DNA from: Candidatus Schekmanbacteria bacterium RIFCSPLOWO2_02_FULL_38_14
GTDB taxonomy: Bacteria; Schekmanbacteria; GWA2-38-11
Length of the DNA stretch: 64,000 bases
Direction: 5' to 3'
Assembly: GCA_001790855.1 (NCBI GenBank)
Contig: MGDH01000016.1
Location: 1-64,000 of the forward strand
The notes under the pieces: generated by a model
The model's database searches: none
Told to the model about the DNA's origin: nothing
Seen by the model: the letters and a program-made list of their open reading frames with translations, nothing else
Made by a program: the position numbers and the translations under genes
Shown: positions 18,991 through 27,332 of the stretch, piece after piece
Layout of the letters: every line of letters starts with the position of its first letter
Numbering within the stretch: position 1 is the first letter of the stretch

Positions 18991-19506
18991 ATGCGAGCAA
19001 TAATAATTTCTATAAGTATTCTTTCCTTATTTCTTTTTTCTTCCTGTTATTATCTGGTTGGTTCTGGCAGTTCAGAGGCAGGTAAGGAAATAGAAAGCCT
19101 TGCAATACCTGTTTTGAAAAATAAGACAGACGTTCCGGGAATTGAGATAACAATAACAGATGCAATGATAAAGGAATTCACAGCCTTTTCACCTAAAATG
19201 ATTACTGATACTGAACACGCAAAAGCAATAATACATGGTAATGTTGTCTTTTATAATCTTGAAACAGTAACTGCTGATACAAGGGACAAAGTGTTTGAAT
19301 ACAGGCTAAGGATAAAGCTTGAAATAACCTTAAAGGATATTGATGAAAGCAATATCCTCTATCAGAACAAAGATTTTGAATGGTTCATTGACTTTAAAGT
19401 ACCAAGAGATTCAATCTCAAGAAAAAGAGAGGAAGAGTACGCCTGTGCAAGGCTTGCACAAAAACTTTCCAAAAAACTTGTAGGCGAGATTTTTGAAGGA
19501 TTTTAG
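18991..19506 (+). CDS. lptE: LptE-like LPS-assembly lipoprotein
   Basis: The 171-residue lipoprotein has a signal peptide ending in the lipobox FSSC. The following residues (YYLVGSGSS) and the core with IPVLKNKTDVPGIE and an alternating beta/alpha layout match LptE (rare lipoprotein B), the plug partner of LptD in LPS insertion. Its position immediately downstream of leuS is the classic leuS-lptE order and is strong support. The usual next gene, holA, is missing; rpsT converges from the other side after 48 bp. Confidence 0.8.
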   Translation: MRAIIISISILSLFLFSSCYYLVGSGSSEAGKEIESLAIPVLKNKTDVPGIEITITDAMIKEFTAFSPKMITDTEHAKAIIHGNVVFYNLETVTADTRDKVFEYRLRIKLEITLKDIDESNILYQNKDFEWFIDFKVPRDSISRKREEEYACARLAQKLSKKLVGEIFEGF

Positions 19507-19554
19507 AATTAAATCCTTAAATCTTACGGACTTGCAAGCTTTCCGCCTAAAGCA

Positions 19555-19848
19555 TCAGCTTTTGACAGCAGCTTCTTTTTGTCTATTCAGCAGAGCATTA
19601 ATCCTTCTTGTAATCCTTGAAATCTTTCTTGATGCAGTGTTCTTATGAAAAACCCTTTTTGCTGCTGCTTTATCAATAACCGGTATTGCCTTTTTCAGCA
19701 AGGCTTTTGCATTTTCTGAATCATTTGCTTCAACCGCAGACAGAATCTTTTTTACTGCAGTTTTTACACCGGATTTTACCATCCTGTTTCTTGTATTTCT
19801 TCTTATGCCCTGTCTGATTCTTTTTTCTGCTGACTTTGTATTTGCCAA
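19555..19848 (-). CDS. rpsT: 30S ribosomal protein S20
   Basis: The 97-residue, strongly basic protein starts MANTKSAEKRIRQG and has the three-helix S20 pattern with an ALLKKAIPVIDKAAAKRV helix and HKNTASRKISR motif. S20 binds 16S rRNA early in 30S assembly. It is transcribed leftward on its own and converges with lptE. Confidence 0.97.
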   Translation of the reverse strand: MANTKSAEKRIRQGIRRNTRNRMVKSGVKTAVKKILSAVEANDSENAKALLKKAIPVIDKAAAKRVFHKNTASRKISRITRRINALLNRQKEAAVKS

Positions 19849-19904
19849 ATTCCCGTCTCCTTAAAGATTAAAAAATTTTGAGCATTTTCAATTACCACAA
19901 GGAT

Positions 19905-20951
19905 TTATCTGCTGTCAAGAGAATTAACCTCTTTTTCAGCTTTTTTCATAAGCTCTCTCTTTCCCCTGAACTCCCTGACTGCCATAAGATGCTCAGTATA
20001 ACTCTTTGAAAATTTGTGATACCCTTCATTTGTGGAAACAAAATAAAGGTAATTTTCTCTGGCAGGATACATGGCTGCAAGGATTGCTTCCTTTCCCGGG
20101 TTTGCAATTGGACCCGGAGGCAACCCTCTGTATTTGTATGTATTATACGGTGAATCAATCTGTAACGAACTGTTTTTAAGAACTCCGTCAAAGCTGTCTT
20201 CAATCACATAAATAATTGTGGGGTCGCATTGGAGAGGCATATTTTTTCTTAACCTGTTGTGCAGCACAGCAGAAACAAGCCCTTTTTCTTCCGCAGATTT
20301 TGCCTCTTTTTCAACGATTGAAGCAAGAATTACAACTTCATGTATGCTTAATTTCATCTCATCAGTTTTCCTTTTGAAAGCGTCAGTAAAAACCTCATGA
20401 AAACGGCTTACCATTTTTGTAAGAATAAACCCCTCGCCACTTCCTTTGGTAAACTCATATGTATCAGGGAAAAGATACCCCTCAAGAGATAATGCGCCTA
20501 TACCAAGTGATTTTATGAATTCCCTGTCATGGGCAAGTTTTAAAAATTTTTTCTTGTCAATAAGCTGCTCTTTAAGGAGAAGTTTCGCAATCTGGTTTAA
20601 GGTAAATCCCTCAGGAATAGTAACATAATGCTTCCTGTATGCCCCTTTCTCAAGGGTCTGATAAATCTCAAGCGGCGCCATAGTAGCTCTGAGTTCATAT
20701 TCTCCTGCCTTAATCACAGGAGATTTGCTGTTAATCCTGCACATCAGGGTAAAAAACATTGGGTGTGAAATGATTTCCTCTTTTACAAGAATATAGGCTG
20801 CCTCCTTTATTCCCGTGCCTTTGGGAATCTCAATTACCTTTGTTCTCTGGTCATTGTTAAGAGGAGTATAAGGATAATCCCACAACACTCTGACAAAAGT
20901 AAAAACCGCAAGTATAAGAAAGACTAAAACAAGTGCTATATATTTTCCCAA
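19905..20951 (-). CDS. mltG: Endolytic murein transglycosylase MltG
   Basis: MltG is an inner-membrane lytic transglycosylase thought to cut nascent glycan strands and end their elongation. The 348-residue protein has a single N-terminal membrane segment (about residues 3-22) and a LysM-like region (VIEIPKGTGIKEAAYIL). The YceG domain follows with the catalytic-Glu motif ASIVEKEAK and the HNRLRKNMPLQCDPT signature. The apparent start is TTG, backed by AAAGGAG about 10 nt upstream. It sits 84 nt downstream of ruvX in the same direction. Confidence 0.93.
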   Translation of the reverse strand: MGKYIALVLVFLILAVFTFVRVLWDYPYTPLNNDQRTKVIEIPKGTGIKEAAYILVKEEIISHPMFFTLMCRINSKSPVIKAGEYELRATMAPLEIYQTLEKGAYRKHYVTIPEGFTLNQIAKLLLKEQLIDKKKFLKLAHDREFIKSLGIGALSLEGYLFPDTYEFTKGSGEGFILTKMVSRFHEVFTDAFKRKTDEMKLSIHEVVILASIVEKEAKSAEEKGLVSAVLHNRLRKNMPLQCDPTIIYVIEDSFDGVLKNSSLQIDSPYNTYKYRGLPPGPIANPGKEAILAAMYPARENYLYFVSTNEGYHKFSKSYTEHLMAVREFRGKRELMKKAEKEVNSLDSR

Positions 20952-21020
20952 AACCAGGGCTCTCCTTTAAAAGAATTACATAGATTAAAGACAGATTACA
21001 CAGATTATCTTATCTATTTA

Positions 21021-21050
21021 GTTATAAGTTATAAGTCACAGGTTATAAGT
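21021..21050. repeat. Short direct repeats of GTTATAAGT
   Basis: Two non-overlapping copies and one overlapping partial copy of GTTATAAGT occur in 30 nt, overlapping the 3' end of ruvX (stop at 21036-21038). They leave the last codons of ruvX suspect but do not clearly break the gene. Confidence 0.6.
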
Positions 21051-21458
21051 TTTTTTTGAATCCAGATATCCCTGAAGTATCAAAACTGCTGAAAGCCTGT
21101 CTCTCATTTGCTTTCTTTTTTCCCTTCTTATCCCTTTTTCAATAAGAACTCTTTCAGCCTCTTTTGATGTAAACCTTTCATCCCATGGGTTCATTTGAAT
21201 ATCTATAGATTTTTTAAGGTGCTCTATGAATTTTAATGTTTTTTCTCCCTGCTCTCCTATCCCGCCGTAAAGGTTCTTAGGAATCCCGTAAACAATCTCC
21301 TTTACTTCATGCTTATCTATGAGTTCTTTTAACTTTCTTGAATCCTCTTCTATCCTTGTCCTCTTTATGGTTTCAAGCCCTGAGGCAATAATTCCTGATT
21401 CATCACTTAAAGCCACACCTATAAACCTGTCCCCAATATCAAGTCCAAGAATTCTCAT
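21036..21458 (-). CDS. ruvX: RuvX/YqgF-family Holliday junction resolvase-like nuclease
   Basis: The RNase H-fold protein begins MRILGLDIGDRFIGVALSD, with the first catalytic Asp in this block. It has the VYGIPKNLYGGIGEQ and WDERFTSKEAE motifs and a C-terminal Asp in RDRLSAVLILQGYL. In bacteria the family processes the 16S rRNA 5' end and may act in recombination. The frame also opens from a TTG at 21476, but ATG 21458 gives the canonical N-terminus. It is probably cotranscribed with mltG, as is common. Confidence 0.9.
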   Translation of the reverse strand: MRILGLDIGDRFIGVALSDESGIIASGLETIKRTRIEEDSRKLKELIDKHEVKEIVYGIPKNLYGGIGEQGEKTLKFIEHLKKSIDIQMNPWDERFTSKEAERVLIEKGIRREKRKQMRDRLSAVLILQGYLDSKKTYNL

Positions 21459-21505
21459 GTTTTCAAGAATTAGCAAAGAAACCCAAATTTATCAAGGAAT
21501 TTGAA

Positions 21506-21534
21506 TTGACAAACCCCCTCTCAGCTTCTAATAT
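21506..21534 (+). promoter_or_regulatory. Promoter of the mntA-hepT module
   Basis: A perfect -35 TTGACA (21506-21511) is followed by a 17-nt spacer and TAATAT (21529-21534, 4 of 6 matches). The start site should be near 21541, giving a leader of about 77 nt before mntA. This is the best-looking promoter in the window. Confidence 0.6.
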
Positions 21535-21586
21535 AAAATTCTAAGCTTGGTGAAAAACTATGCTTGAAATTAGCAAAACCTGTAGA

Positions 21587-21606
21587 AATAGACCTTTAGG
21601 TCTATT
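21587..21606. promoter_or_regulatory. Perfect palindrome in the mntA leader, candidate operator
   Basis: The arms AATAGACCT and AGGTCTATT are exact reverse complements around a 2-nt TT centre, 11 nt before the mntA ATG. It could be an operator for autoregulation or an RNA hairpin that hides the start. Which protein binds it, if any, is not known. Confidence 0.5.
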
Positions 21607-21617
21607 ATTAAAACTAT

Positions 21618-22025
21618 ATGGAACTACCTATAAAATTTGACAATAAAAAGCTTAATCATCTGGTCAAAAAATACAATATTTCCTTAATTGTTTTATTTGG
21701 CTCTTATACAAAAGGAATCAGAAATAAAAATAGCGATATTGATATTGGTATTTATTTAAAAAATCTTATTAATGATAGTAAAGAGTTTCAGCTTTTGACT
21801 GATCTTATAAAAATATTTAAAAATGATTCTTTAGATGTGGCTATATTAAATTATGCATCACCTTTGCTTTTATTTGAAGTAGCAAAAAAAGGTAAGCTAA
21901 TTGCTGAGAGAAAAAAAGGTGATTTTTTAAAGTTTAAGATTATGGCATTTAAAAAATACTGGGAAACAAAAAAATTCCGCACTTTAAGAAAAACCTTCCT
22001 CAACAATACAATTTCAAGGAGCTAA
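21618..22025 (+). CDS. mntA: MntA-like minimal nucleotidyltransferase (antitoxin of HepT/MntA module)
   Basis: The 135-residue MNT-domain protein has the exact GSX10DXD motif: Gly28-Ser29, then Asp40 and Asp42. In characterised HepT/MntA systems the MNT partner neutralises HepT by adding AMP residues to its motif tyrosine. That activity is established for relatives and inferred here. It lies 2 nt before hepT, with its own promoter and a palindrome upstream. There is no strong Shine-Dalgarno before its ATG. Confidence 0.85.
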   Translation: MELPIKFDNKKLNHLVKKYNISLIVLFGSYTKGIRNKNSDIDIGIYLKNLINDSKEFQLLTDLIKIFKNDSLDVAILNYASPLLLFEVAKKGKLIAERKKGDFLKFKIMAFKKYWETKKFRTLRKTFLNNTISRS

Positions 22026-22027
22026 GA

Positions 22028-22465
22028 TTGATTGCTTCCAGTGATTTAGGAGTCATAACTGAAAAATTGATTCTATTGAGACAATACCTTGGAGAACTTT
22101 CAGAAATTAAAGATATAACCTTCAATTACTACATGGGAAATAAAATTGTTAAAAGAGGAGCAGAAAGACTCCTTCAGCTCTTGGTGGAAGTTGCAAGCGA
22201 TATAAATGGAGCTCTCCTAACAATGGGGGATAAAACTCCCCCAGAAAGTTATTACGAGTCATTTATCAAGGCAGGCAAGGCTGGATTAATACCGGATCAG
22301 TTGGCTAAAAGGCTTGCTCCAAGTTCTGGGCTTCGAAATAGAATAGTTCATGAATATGGTGAATATAAAGATAGCATTGTTTATAAAAATATTAAAAGTA
22401 TACACAAAAATTATAGCGATTATTTAAGATCCATAAACAATTATCTTCAGAAAAAGAAAATATAA
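22028..22465 (+). CDS. hepT: HepT-like HEPN ribonuclease toxin (DUF86)
   Basis: The 145-residue helical HEPN protein carries the RX4HXY motif exactly: Arg103, His108, Tyr110 (RNRIVHEY). This motif forms the RNase active site in HepT toxins, and the Tyr is the site of AMPylation by MntA. The start codon is TTG at 22028, supported by AAGGAG 6 nt upstream. No ATG candidate near the beginning fits the family N-terminus. It is directly coupled to mntA. Confidence 0.85.
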   Translation: MIASSDLGVITEKLILLRQYLGELSEIKDITFNYYMGNKIVKRGAERLLQLLVEVASDINGALLTMGDKTPPESYYESFIKAGKAGLIPDQLAKRLAPSSGLRNRIVHEYGEYKDSIVYKNIKSIHKNYSDYLRSINNYLQKKKI

Positions 22466-22506
22466 AAGCAAATCTTCCTCAGAATCTCTAACTCAACTAA
22501 ATATTT

Positions 22507-23586
22507 ATGAAAGATAAAGAGTTATCTCCTGAAAACCAGTTAATCCTGAATTGTGCCACAACGGCTATGGATGAAAATGTTTGTGCATCAAACCTTGATA
22601 TGATAAAAAAAGGCTTGAACTGGGAGCATATCTATGAAACAGCAAAAAACCACAATGTCGCCCCCCTGATGTATCCAAACCTGAAGGAACTCAACAACAA
22701 CCATCCAATACCTCAGAATATCCTTTTCAAGTTCAGAAAATCCTATCACAGCAACGGCATTCGCAACACAAGGCTCTATAACGAGCTTGCAATATTGCTA
22801 AAAGAGTTCAAAGAAAATGGAATTGAGGTAATGTTTATTAAAGGCGCTGCCCTTGCAATTCTTGTTTACAAAAACATCGCCCTCCGTCCAATGAGTGATG
22901 TGGATATTTTGATTAAAAAAGAGGATGCTGAAAAGGTTGAAGAGATTTTAGTTAAGAATGGTTATAAAGAAGATATCCCTTTGCGAAGAAAATATTTTTC
23001 TGAACTTTTTCCCTATTTGTCTCCCTATGTAAAAACAAATATCTTAACCGTAGAAATTAAATGGGGACTCTTTGGCTACTGGCCAAATGGGTTTAAACCT
23101 GGCTTTAATGATTTTTCCAAAAGTTCAAAATTTATTATAATAAATAATTTAACAGTTCTAATTCCTTCAATAGAAAATATGGTAGAATTAGTTTGGCGTC
23201 ATGCTAAAAAACATAAAATCGTTGGCGAGCAACAATTACTGTCGTATTGTGATTTAGCTGAGCTTGAGAGGAGCTACGGGAAGGAGATTAAGCATAAGTT
23301 TAAATATATTCTTACTCCTGAAGAAATTTTAGAGGATGAGAAAAATAATTCTAAGGATTTATATTTTATCCCAGGCGTATATGACAGGATTAAATCAATA
23401 AATGGGATATATAATAAATTACTTTATATTTTTGGATCTCTCTTCCCAAATAGAGAATTTATAATTAAGCGTTATAAGATAAGGAATAAAAAATCAGTTT
23501 ATTTATATTTTTTATTAAGGCCTTCTATATTAATTTTAAACATGCTAAAAAGCCTTTTATTTAAAATAAAAAAATCCCTTTTTTAA
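22507..23586 (+). CDS. Uncharacterised nucleotidyltransferase-fold protein (NTase_sub_bind-like)
   Basis: The 359-residue protein has an N-terminal helical region and an NTase-like core near residues 110-150 (VMFIKGAALAIL ... RPMSDVDIL). There the pair of Asp residues in DVD is placed like the metal-binding DxD of nucleotidyltransferases. Proteins of this kind often lie in or next to polysaccharide loci; the substrate is unknown. The gene is 41 nt downstream of hepT and runs toward the glycan locus, converging on the WecG-like gene. It may be part of the glycan region rather than of the toxin module. Confidence 0.7.
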   Translation: MKDKELSPENQLILNCATTAMDENVCASNLDMIKKGLNWEHIYETAKNHNVAPLMYPNLKELNNNHPIPQNILFKFRKSYHSNGIRNTRLYNELAILLKEFKENGIEVMFIKGAALAILVYKNIALRPMSDVDILIKKEDAEKVEEILVKNGYKEDIPLRRKYFSELFPYLSPYVKTNILTVEIKWGLFGYWPNGFKPGFNDFSKSSKFIIINNLTVLIPSIENMVELVWRHAKKHKIVGEQQLLSYCDLAELERSYGKEIKHKFKYILTPEEILEDEKNNSKDLYFIPGVYDRIKSINGIYNKLLYIFGSLFPNREFIIKRYKIRNKKSVYLYFLLRPSILILNMLKSLLFKIKKSLF

Positions 23587-23710
23587 CTATGATGCATAAA
23601 CTTTTCTTGAGAAAACTATACTAACCAATAACTTACCCATTCTGCAAATCTTTGGTGTAAAGAATAGAACAATTATTTTCTAAATTGGAGAAGTGGTTCG
23701 TCATAGCATT

Positions 23711-24481
23711 TTATGATTTGCTTTTTACTTGCTTAAACATTGCTATTAAAACATGTCCCAAGAACATAGGTGATGAAACAAAATTTCGTTTCCACAATCG
23801 CCAAGGCTCTAGCATTAACCTTGGTAACCATTCTAATCCAAGATGTTGTAACCATACAGGTGCTCGCTTTTTTGTACCAGCAAAATAATCGAATGCTGCT
23901 CCAACTGCACCAATAAATGAAACGTTAAGCTTATCTTTATTATGATATATCCATTTTTCCTGTTTTGGAGCAGTCATGCCCACCCAAAGCACATCAGGTT
24001 TTGCATTGTTGATTGCCTCAATCATAAAGCTATTATCTTCTTTGCTAAAGTCTTCCTTAAAAGGGGGAGAATATGTCCCTGCAATTTTTATGTTTGGAAA
24101 AACAACCTTCATCCTATCTTTTATTTTTTCAAGAGTTTTCTCTGTTGAACCAAGAAAAAAATAACTATATTTTCTTTTTTTATTCAAAACATTACTGAGA
24201 CCTATAAAAACATCACTTCCTGTAATCCGATCATAAATATTCCCTCCTAATATTTTTGAAGCGATCACAATCCCAACTCCATCTGGTGTTACAAGGTCAG
24301 CATTTTCTATTGCCGCACTAAAATCAGAGTCATTTCTTGCAAGTTCCAATGAATGCGGATTAGCACAAATAAAATACTTGTGCTTTTCTATGTTTTCAAG
24401 CCATCTAAGAATTGTAGAAATGCATTCTGTTTTCGATAGCGTGGTAATATTATAATCAAGTATTGACTCATGTGTTTTCAT
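23711..24481 (-). CDS. WecG/TagA/CpsF family glycosyltransferase
   Basis: The 256-residue protein has the family motifs ICANPHSLELA, TPDGVGIVIASKI and WVGMTAPKQEKWI, plus FIGAVGAAFDYFAG near the C-terminus. Members transfer ManNAc-type or ManNAcA-type sugars (GT26) to lipid-linked acceptors on the inner face of the membrane. The donor in this organism cannot be read from the sequence. It is the last gene of the leftward glycan locus, 9 nt after the preceding GT4 gene. Confidence 0.88.
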   Translation of the reverse strand: MKTHESILDYNITTLSKTECISTILRWLENIEKHKYFICANPHSLELARNDSDFSAAIENADLVTPDGVGIVIASKILGGNIYDRITGSDVFIGLSNVLNKKRKYSYFFLGSTEKTLEKIKDRMKVVFPNIKIAGTYSPPFKEDFSKEDNSFMIEAINNAKPDVLWVGMTAPKQEKWIYHNKDKLNVSFIGAVGAAFDYFAGTKKRAPVWLQHLGLEWLPRLMLEPWRLWKRNFVSSPMFLGHVLIAMFKQVKSKS

Positions 24482-24490
24482 TTTTTCTCT

Positions 24491-25681
24491 CTATCTATTA
24501 TTTTCAATTGCTTTTTGATAAATGCCTATTAATATTTCAAAATTTTTCTCAAATGTATATTTCGCCTCAAACTCTGCACGAGCATTCTTACCCATCTCTA
24601 TAGATGCATTAGTATTGTCTAACATCCATTTTATCTTTAAAGCAAGGTCATCAGGATTACCTGGTTCAAAAAAAAGTCCAGTTTTTCCATCCTCTACAAT
24701 TTCCTCCATTACACCAAGTCGTGAGGCAATAATAGGCTTACCACATGCAAAAGCTTCAATAACTGGTTTGCCAAAAGTCTCATAACATTCTGAAGTAAAA
24801 AATAAAAACATAGAATTCTTTATATTTTCTATAACTTCTTCCCAAGGAAGATAACCACATATTTTAACATTTTCCAATTTATGTTTAATAATAAATTCTT
24901 CTATATCCTTTTTCAAAGAACCATCTCCTATTATTTTCAATACAATACCTTTTGAATCTATTTTCTTCCATGATTTCAATAGTGTCATTACTCCTTTTTC
25001 AGAAGTAAGTCTTCCAACAAAAAGTACAAATTTTTTAAAATTAAAATGAGGTTCTAAATTATTTTTGATAAAATTTGGTTTTACAAATATTTTCTCCGCT
25101 GGCAGGCTAGCCTTTATAAATTTTGATTTAGAAAACTCTGTTAAAATAATGAATGCATCTATTTTGGTATTCCATGTTCCTATAATTCTATGAAGATATT
25201 CCATAAAAGCCATCACTAGTGAAGAAGTTCTAGAATTTCTATAACAACCATTTAGAAAGGCATTATAAGGTATTCTCCCTATACAATCCTCACATGTCTT
25301 ACCATTTCTGAAAAGAAGACCATTCACACAAAATATTCTATAGTTGTGTAAAGTTTGAACTACAGGAATTCCAGCATCTTTACAGGCATAATAGGCCGAT
25401 GGTGAGATTGTGTAAAAAATGTTATGAAAATGACATAAATCTGGTTTTTCTTTTTTTATTATAGACTTAAGTTCTTTATAACTCTTTAAAGACCATACAA
25501 TATTGATTGGTAATTGTAATTTATTTTTAAACCTATAAGATAAAATTTCGTCATTATATTTTGTATATGTTATTACTTCTATCCCTTTTTTTTTCAAAAG
25601 TTCTAATTCATCTTTAAAGACAATATCTTCACCGCTTGGAGCTGTGGAAATATAGAAATTATGCACAAACAGTATTTTCAT
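24491..25681 (-). CDS. GT4-type glycosyltransferase
   Basis: This 396-residue GT-B protein has an N-terminal donor-independent domain (SGEDIVFKDELELLKKKGIEV), a Cys-containing loop of the type seen in Cap1E/WcaC-like enzymes (CVNGLLFRNGKTCEDCIG) and a C-terminal GT1 domain. The retaining-enzyme E-x7-E-like motif is readable as ETFGKPVIEAFACGKPII. The start overlaps the polymerase gene by 23 nt, so the two are translated together. Donor and acceptor are unknown. Confidence 0.88.
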   Translation of the reverse strand: MKILFVHNFYISTAPSGEDIVFKDELELLKKKGIEVITYTKYNDEILSYRFKNKLQLPINIVWSLKSYKELKSIIKKEKPDLCHFHNIFYTISPSAYYACKDAGIPVVQTLHNYRIFCVNGLLFRNGKTCEDCIGRIPYNAFLNGCYRNSRTSSLVMAFMEYLHRIIGTWNTKIDAFIILTEFSKSKFIKASLPAEKIFVKPNFIKNNLEPHFNFKKFVLFVGRLTSEKGVMTLLKSWKKIDSKGIVLKIIGDGSLKKDIEEFIIKHKLENVKICGYLPWEEVIENIKNSMFLFFTSECYETFGKPVIEAFACGKPIIASRLGVMEEIVEDGKTGLFFEPGNPDDLALKIKWMLDNTNASIEMGKNARAEFEAKYTFEKNFEILIGIYQKAIENNR

Positions 25682-27032
25682 TTGTTGACCTTTTCACAAA
25701 TGTTTTGGAATACAAATTTTTTCTATATTTTGCAAAATATGTAAAATAAGTATACAGAACACCCAAATAATACCAGAATACCACACTAGTTGCTCGACTG
25801 TCGAGCGTAGGATTAAACAATGAATCAAAAATTATAAGCATCAAAATAAGTATCACAATATTGAGAGAAACATTTTTTTTGCCATTGCTTTTTTCTATGC
25901 TCTTGTTCAAAAAATGAATCTTGAATATTCCATAAACAATTGTAAGATATGCTATCATAAGAAGCATACCACCTTGTAATAAAAACGAAATAATTTGACT
26001 TTCACTGCCAGGGTTTAAACCGCCGAGGGAGGCAGCACTGGTATAAGCTCCCAAACCATCACCTTGAAAAAGGTGTTCTGGAATCATTTCACCCCAGAAC
26101 ATAACCCTTGCCCCTAACGACGCTGAAAAAAGCATTCTGCGCAAATAGCTGCTTTTTACCCCACCCATCATAAACTCATCTAGTTCATTTAATAAAACAG
26201 GATTAAAATATATAAGAAAAAATATGCACAAAATGACACCCGTCAACACCATCAAACGTTTTTTGTTTATAATATACTTTATTACAATAATTGCTATCAT
26301 TAATCCCACCAATGACCCTCTCGAACCTACCAGTATAAGTGCTCCTATCAAACAAACATATATTATCCATTTAATAGGCACTTTGAGAAATGTACCGTTG
26401 TAGTAATATACGAAAAATATCCCAATAATAAAATATATCGCCGCTTCCCTGAGACCAGAAAAAATCGATATATATCTGTAAACACCCATATCAGCAAAAT
26501 AGTTACCTCCTATAGTTGCATAACCACTACTTAGCCATGCCTTCTCAAAAGAGAAATAATTGTTCACCCGCTGAAGAAAAATATAAACAGTCCCAATAAT
26601 AACAACTAAAAATATAAAATTGGAAAATTTATCTTTAAAAAAATCATAGTCATAATTGTTTTTCAGGACTGTTTCTTTACCAAAAAAGTAGAAAAAAATA
26701 TAAATTACAAATATCTTAATATAAGCTATTGAAACCAATACATTTGACAGAAAAATTACGCCTGAAACAAATAATGAAAATAAAAAAAAGAATATTTTCT
26801 TATTTATAAAAAACAGGTGTTTACTTTTACATATTATATAAAACAGCAAGAAAAAATCTGGAATTAGAAGCAAAGTATTATATAGAATACCCGGATCGCC
26901 ACCAATAAACAAAAACCTTTTAAAGAAATTTGACAATATTATTAATGCCGCAAGGAAAATCAAATAGCTTCTAAAAAGAATGCCAAATAAAGATGCAATA
27001 GACATATACAAACTAAAAATCAAAAAAAACAT
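25659..27032 (-). CDS. Multi-pass O-antigen polymerase/ligase-like protein (Wzy/WaaL type)
   Basis: The strongly hydrophobic protein of about 457 residues has 11-12 predicted membrane segments and a large periplasmic loop before the C-terminal helices, as in Wzy/WaaL proteins. A GSRGSLVGL motif near the middle matches the O-antigen ligase/polymerase family (PF04932-like). I prefer ATG 27032. The upstream ATG at 27047 lies inside a sequence that looks like the terminal repeat of an IS element (see 27034-27309), so the residues MGGTP would be IS-derived. With a flippase at 47874 it supports Wzx/Wzy-type export. Confidence 0.78.
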   Translation of the reverse strand: MFFLIFSLYMSIASLFGILFRSYLIFLAALIILSNFFKRFLFIGGDPGILYNTLLLIPDFFLLFYIICKSKHLFFINKKIFFFLFSLFVSGVIFLSNVLVSIAYIKIFVIYIFFYFFGKETVLKNNYDYDFFKDKFSNFIFLVVIIGTVYIFLQRVNNYFSFEKAWLSSGYATIGGNYFADMGVYRYISIFSGLREAAIYFIIGIFFVYYYNGTFLKVPIKWIIYVCLIGALILVGSRGSLVGLMIAIIVIKYIINKKRLMVLTGVILCIFFLIYFNPVLLNELDEFMMGGVKSSYLRRMLFSASLGARVMFWGEMIPEHLFQGDGLGAYTSAASLGGLNPGSESQIISFLLQGGMLLMIAYLTIVYGIFKIHFLNKSIEKSNGKKNVSLNIVILILMLIIFDSLFNPTLDSRATSVVFWYYLGVLYTYFTYFAKYRKNLYSKTFVKRSTNENTVCA

Positions 27033-27033
27033 T

Positions 27034-27058
27034 GGAGTGCCCCCCATCGGTTAGACAC
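27034..27058 (-). mobile_element. Candidate IS terminal sequence
   Basis: Read on the minus strand, this segment begins TGTCTAACCGATGGGGGG and follows directly on the tail of the transposase remnant. That is where the right terminal repeat of an IS3/IS481-like element would be. The opposite end is not found. Confidence 0.45.
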
Positions 27059-27309
27059 AAAGAACCTCTGAGGATAGTAGGGTTTGACGAGTTCTATTTT
27101 TTATCTTTGCCACCAAGGATTCGTATTCATTTGGTGGTTGGTGGACAATCTCCCAAGGCTGAATACAGCATCTTCTCATTGTACACTTCTTCGATAAAAT
27201 AGGGAATGCGTTCCTTCACATCCTCAAAGGTTCTGTAGCCCCAAAAGGTATACTCCTCGTCCTTAAGGGTTTTGATAAAGCTTTCCGCAGTCCAGCTGCT
27301 TTGAGATCA
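27051..27309 (-). pseudogene. Remnant of an IS3-type transposase (integrase core C-terminus), frameshifted
   Basis: The complement encodes AESFIKTLKDEEYTFWGYR and then FEDVKERIPYFIEEVYNEK, the usual C-terminal part of the DDE integrase core of IS3-group transposases. After YSALGDCPPTT the frame breaks. A seven-base tandem duplication (CCACCAA twice) shifts it, and the expected tail PNEYESLVAKIKNRTRQ continues in another frame to a stop. The N-terminal two thirds are gone. This is dead DNA from an old insertion between the polymerase and the neighbouring glycosyltransferase. Confidence 0.85.
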
Positions 27310-27332
27310 TCTACGTATTAACGAATGGCAAT

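Noticed and set aside
21001-21050. Direct repeats as a replication or recombination site
   Set aside because: There are only two to three short AT-rich copies with no partner features.
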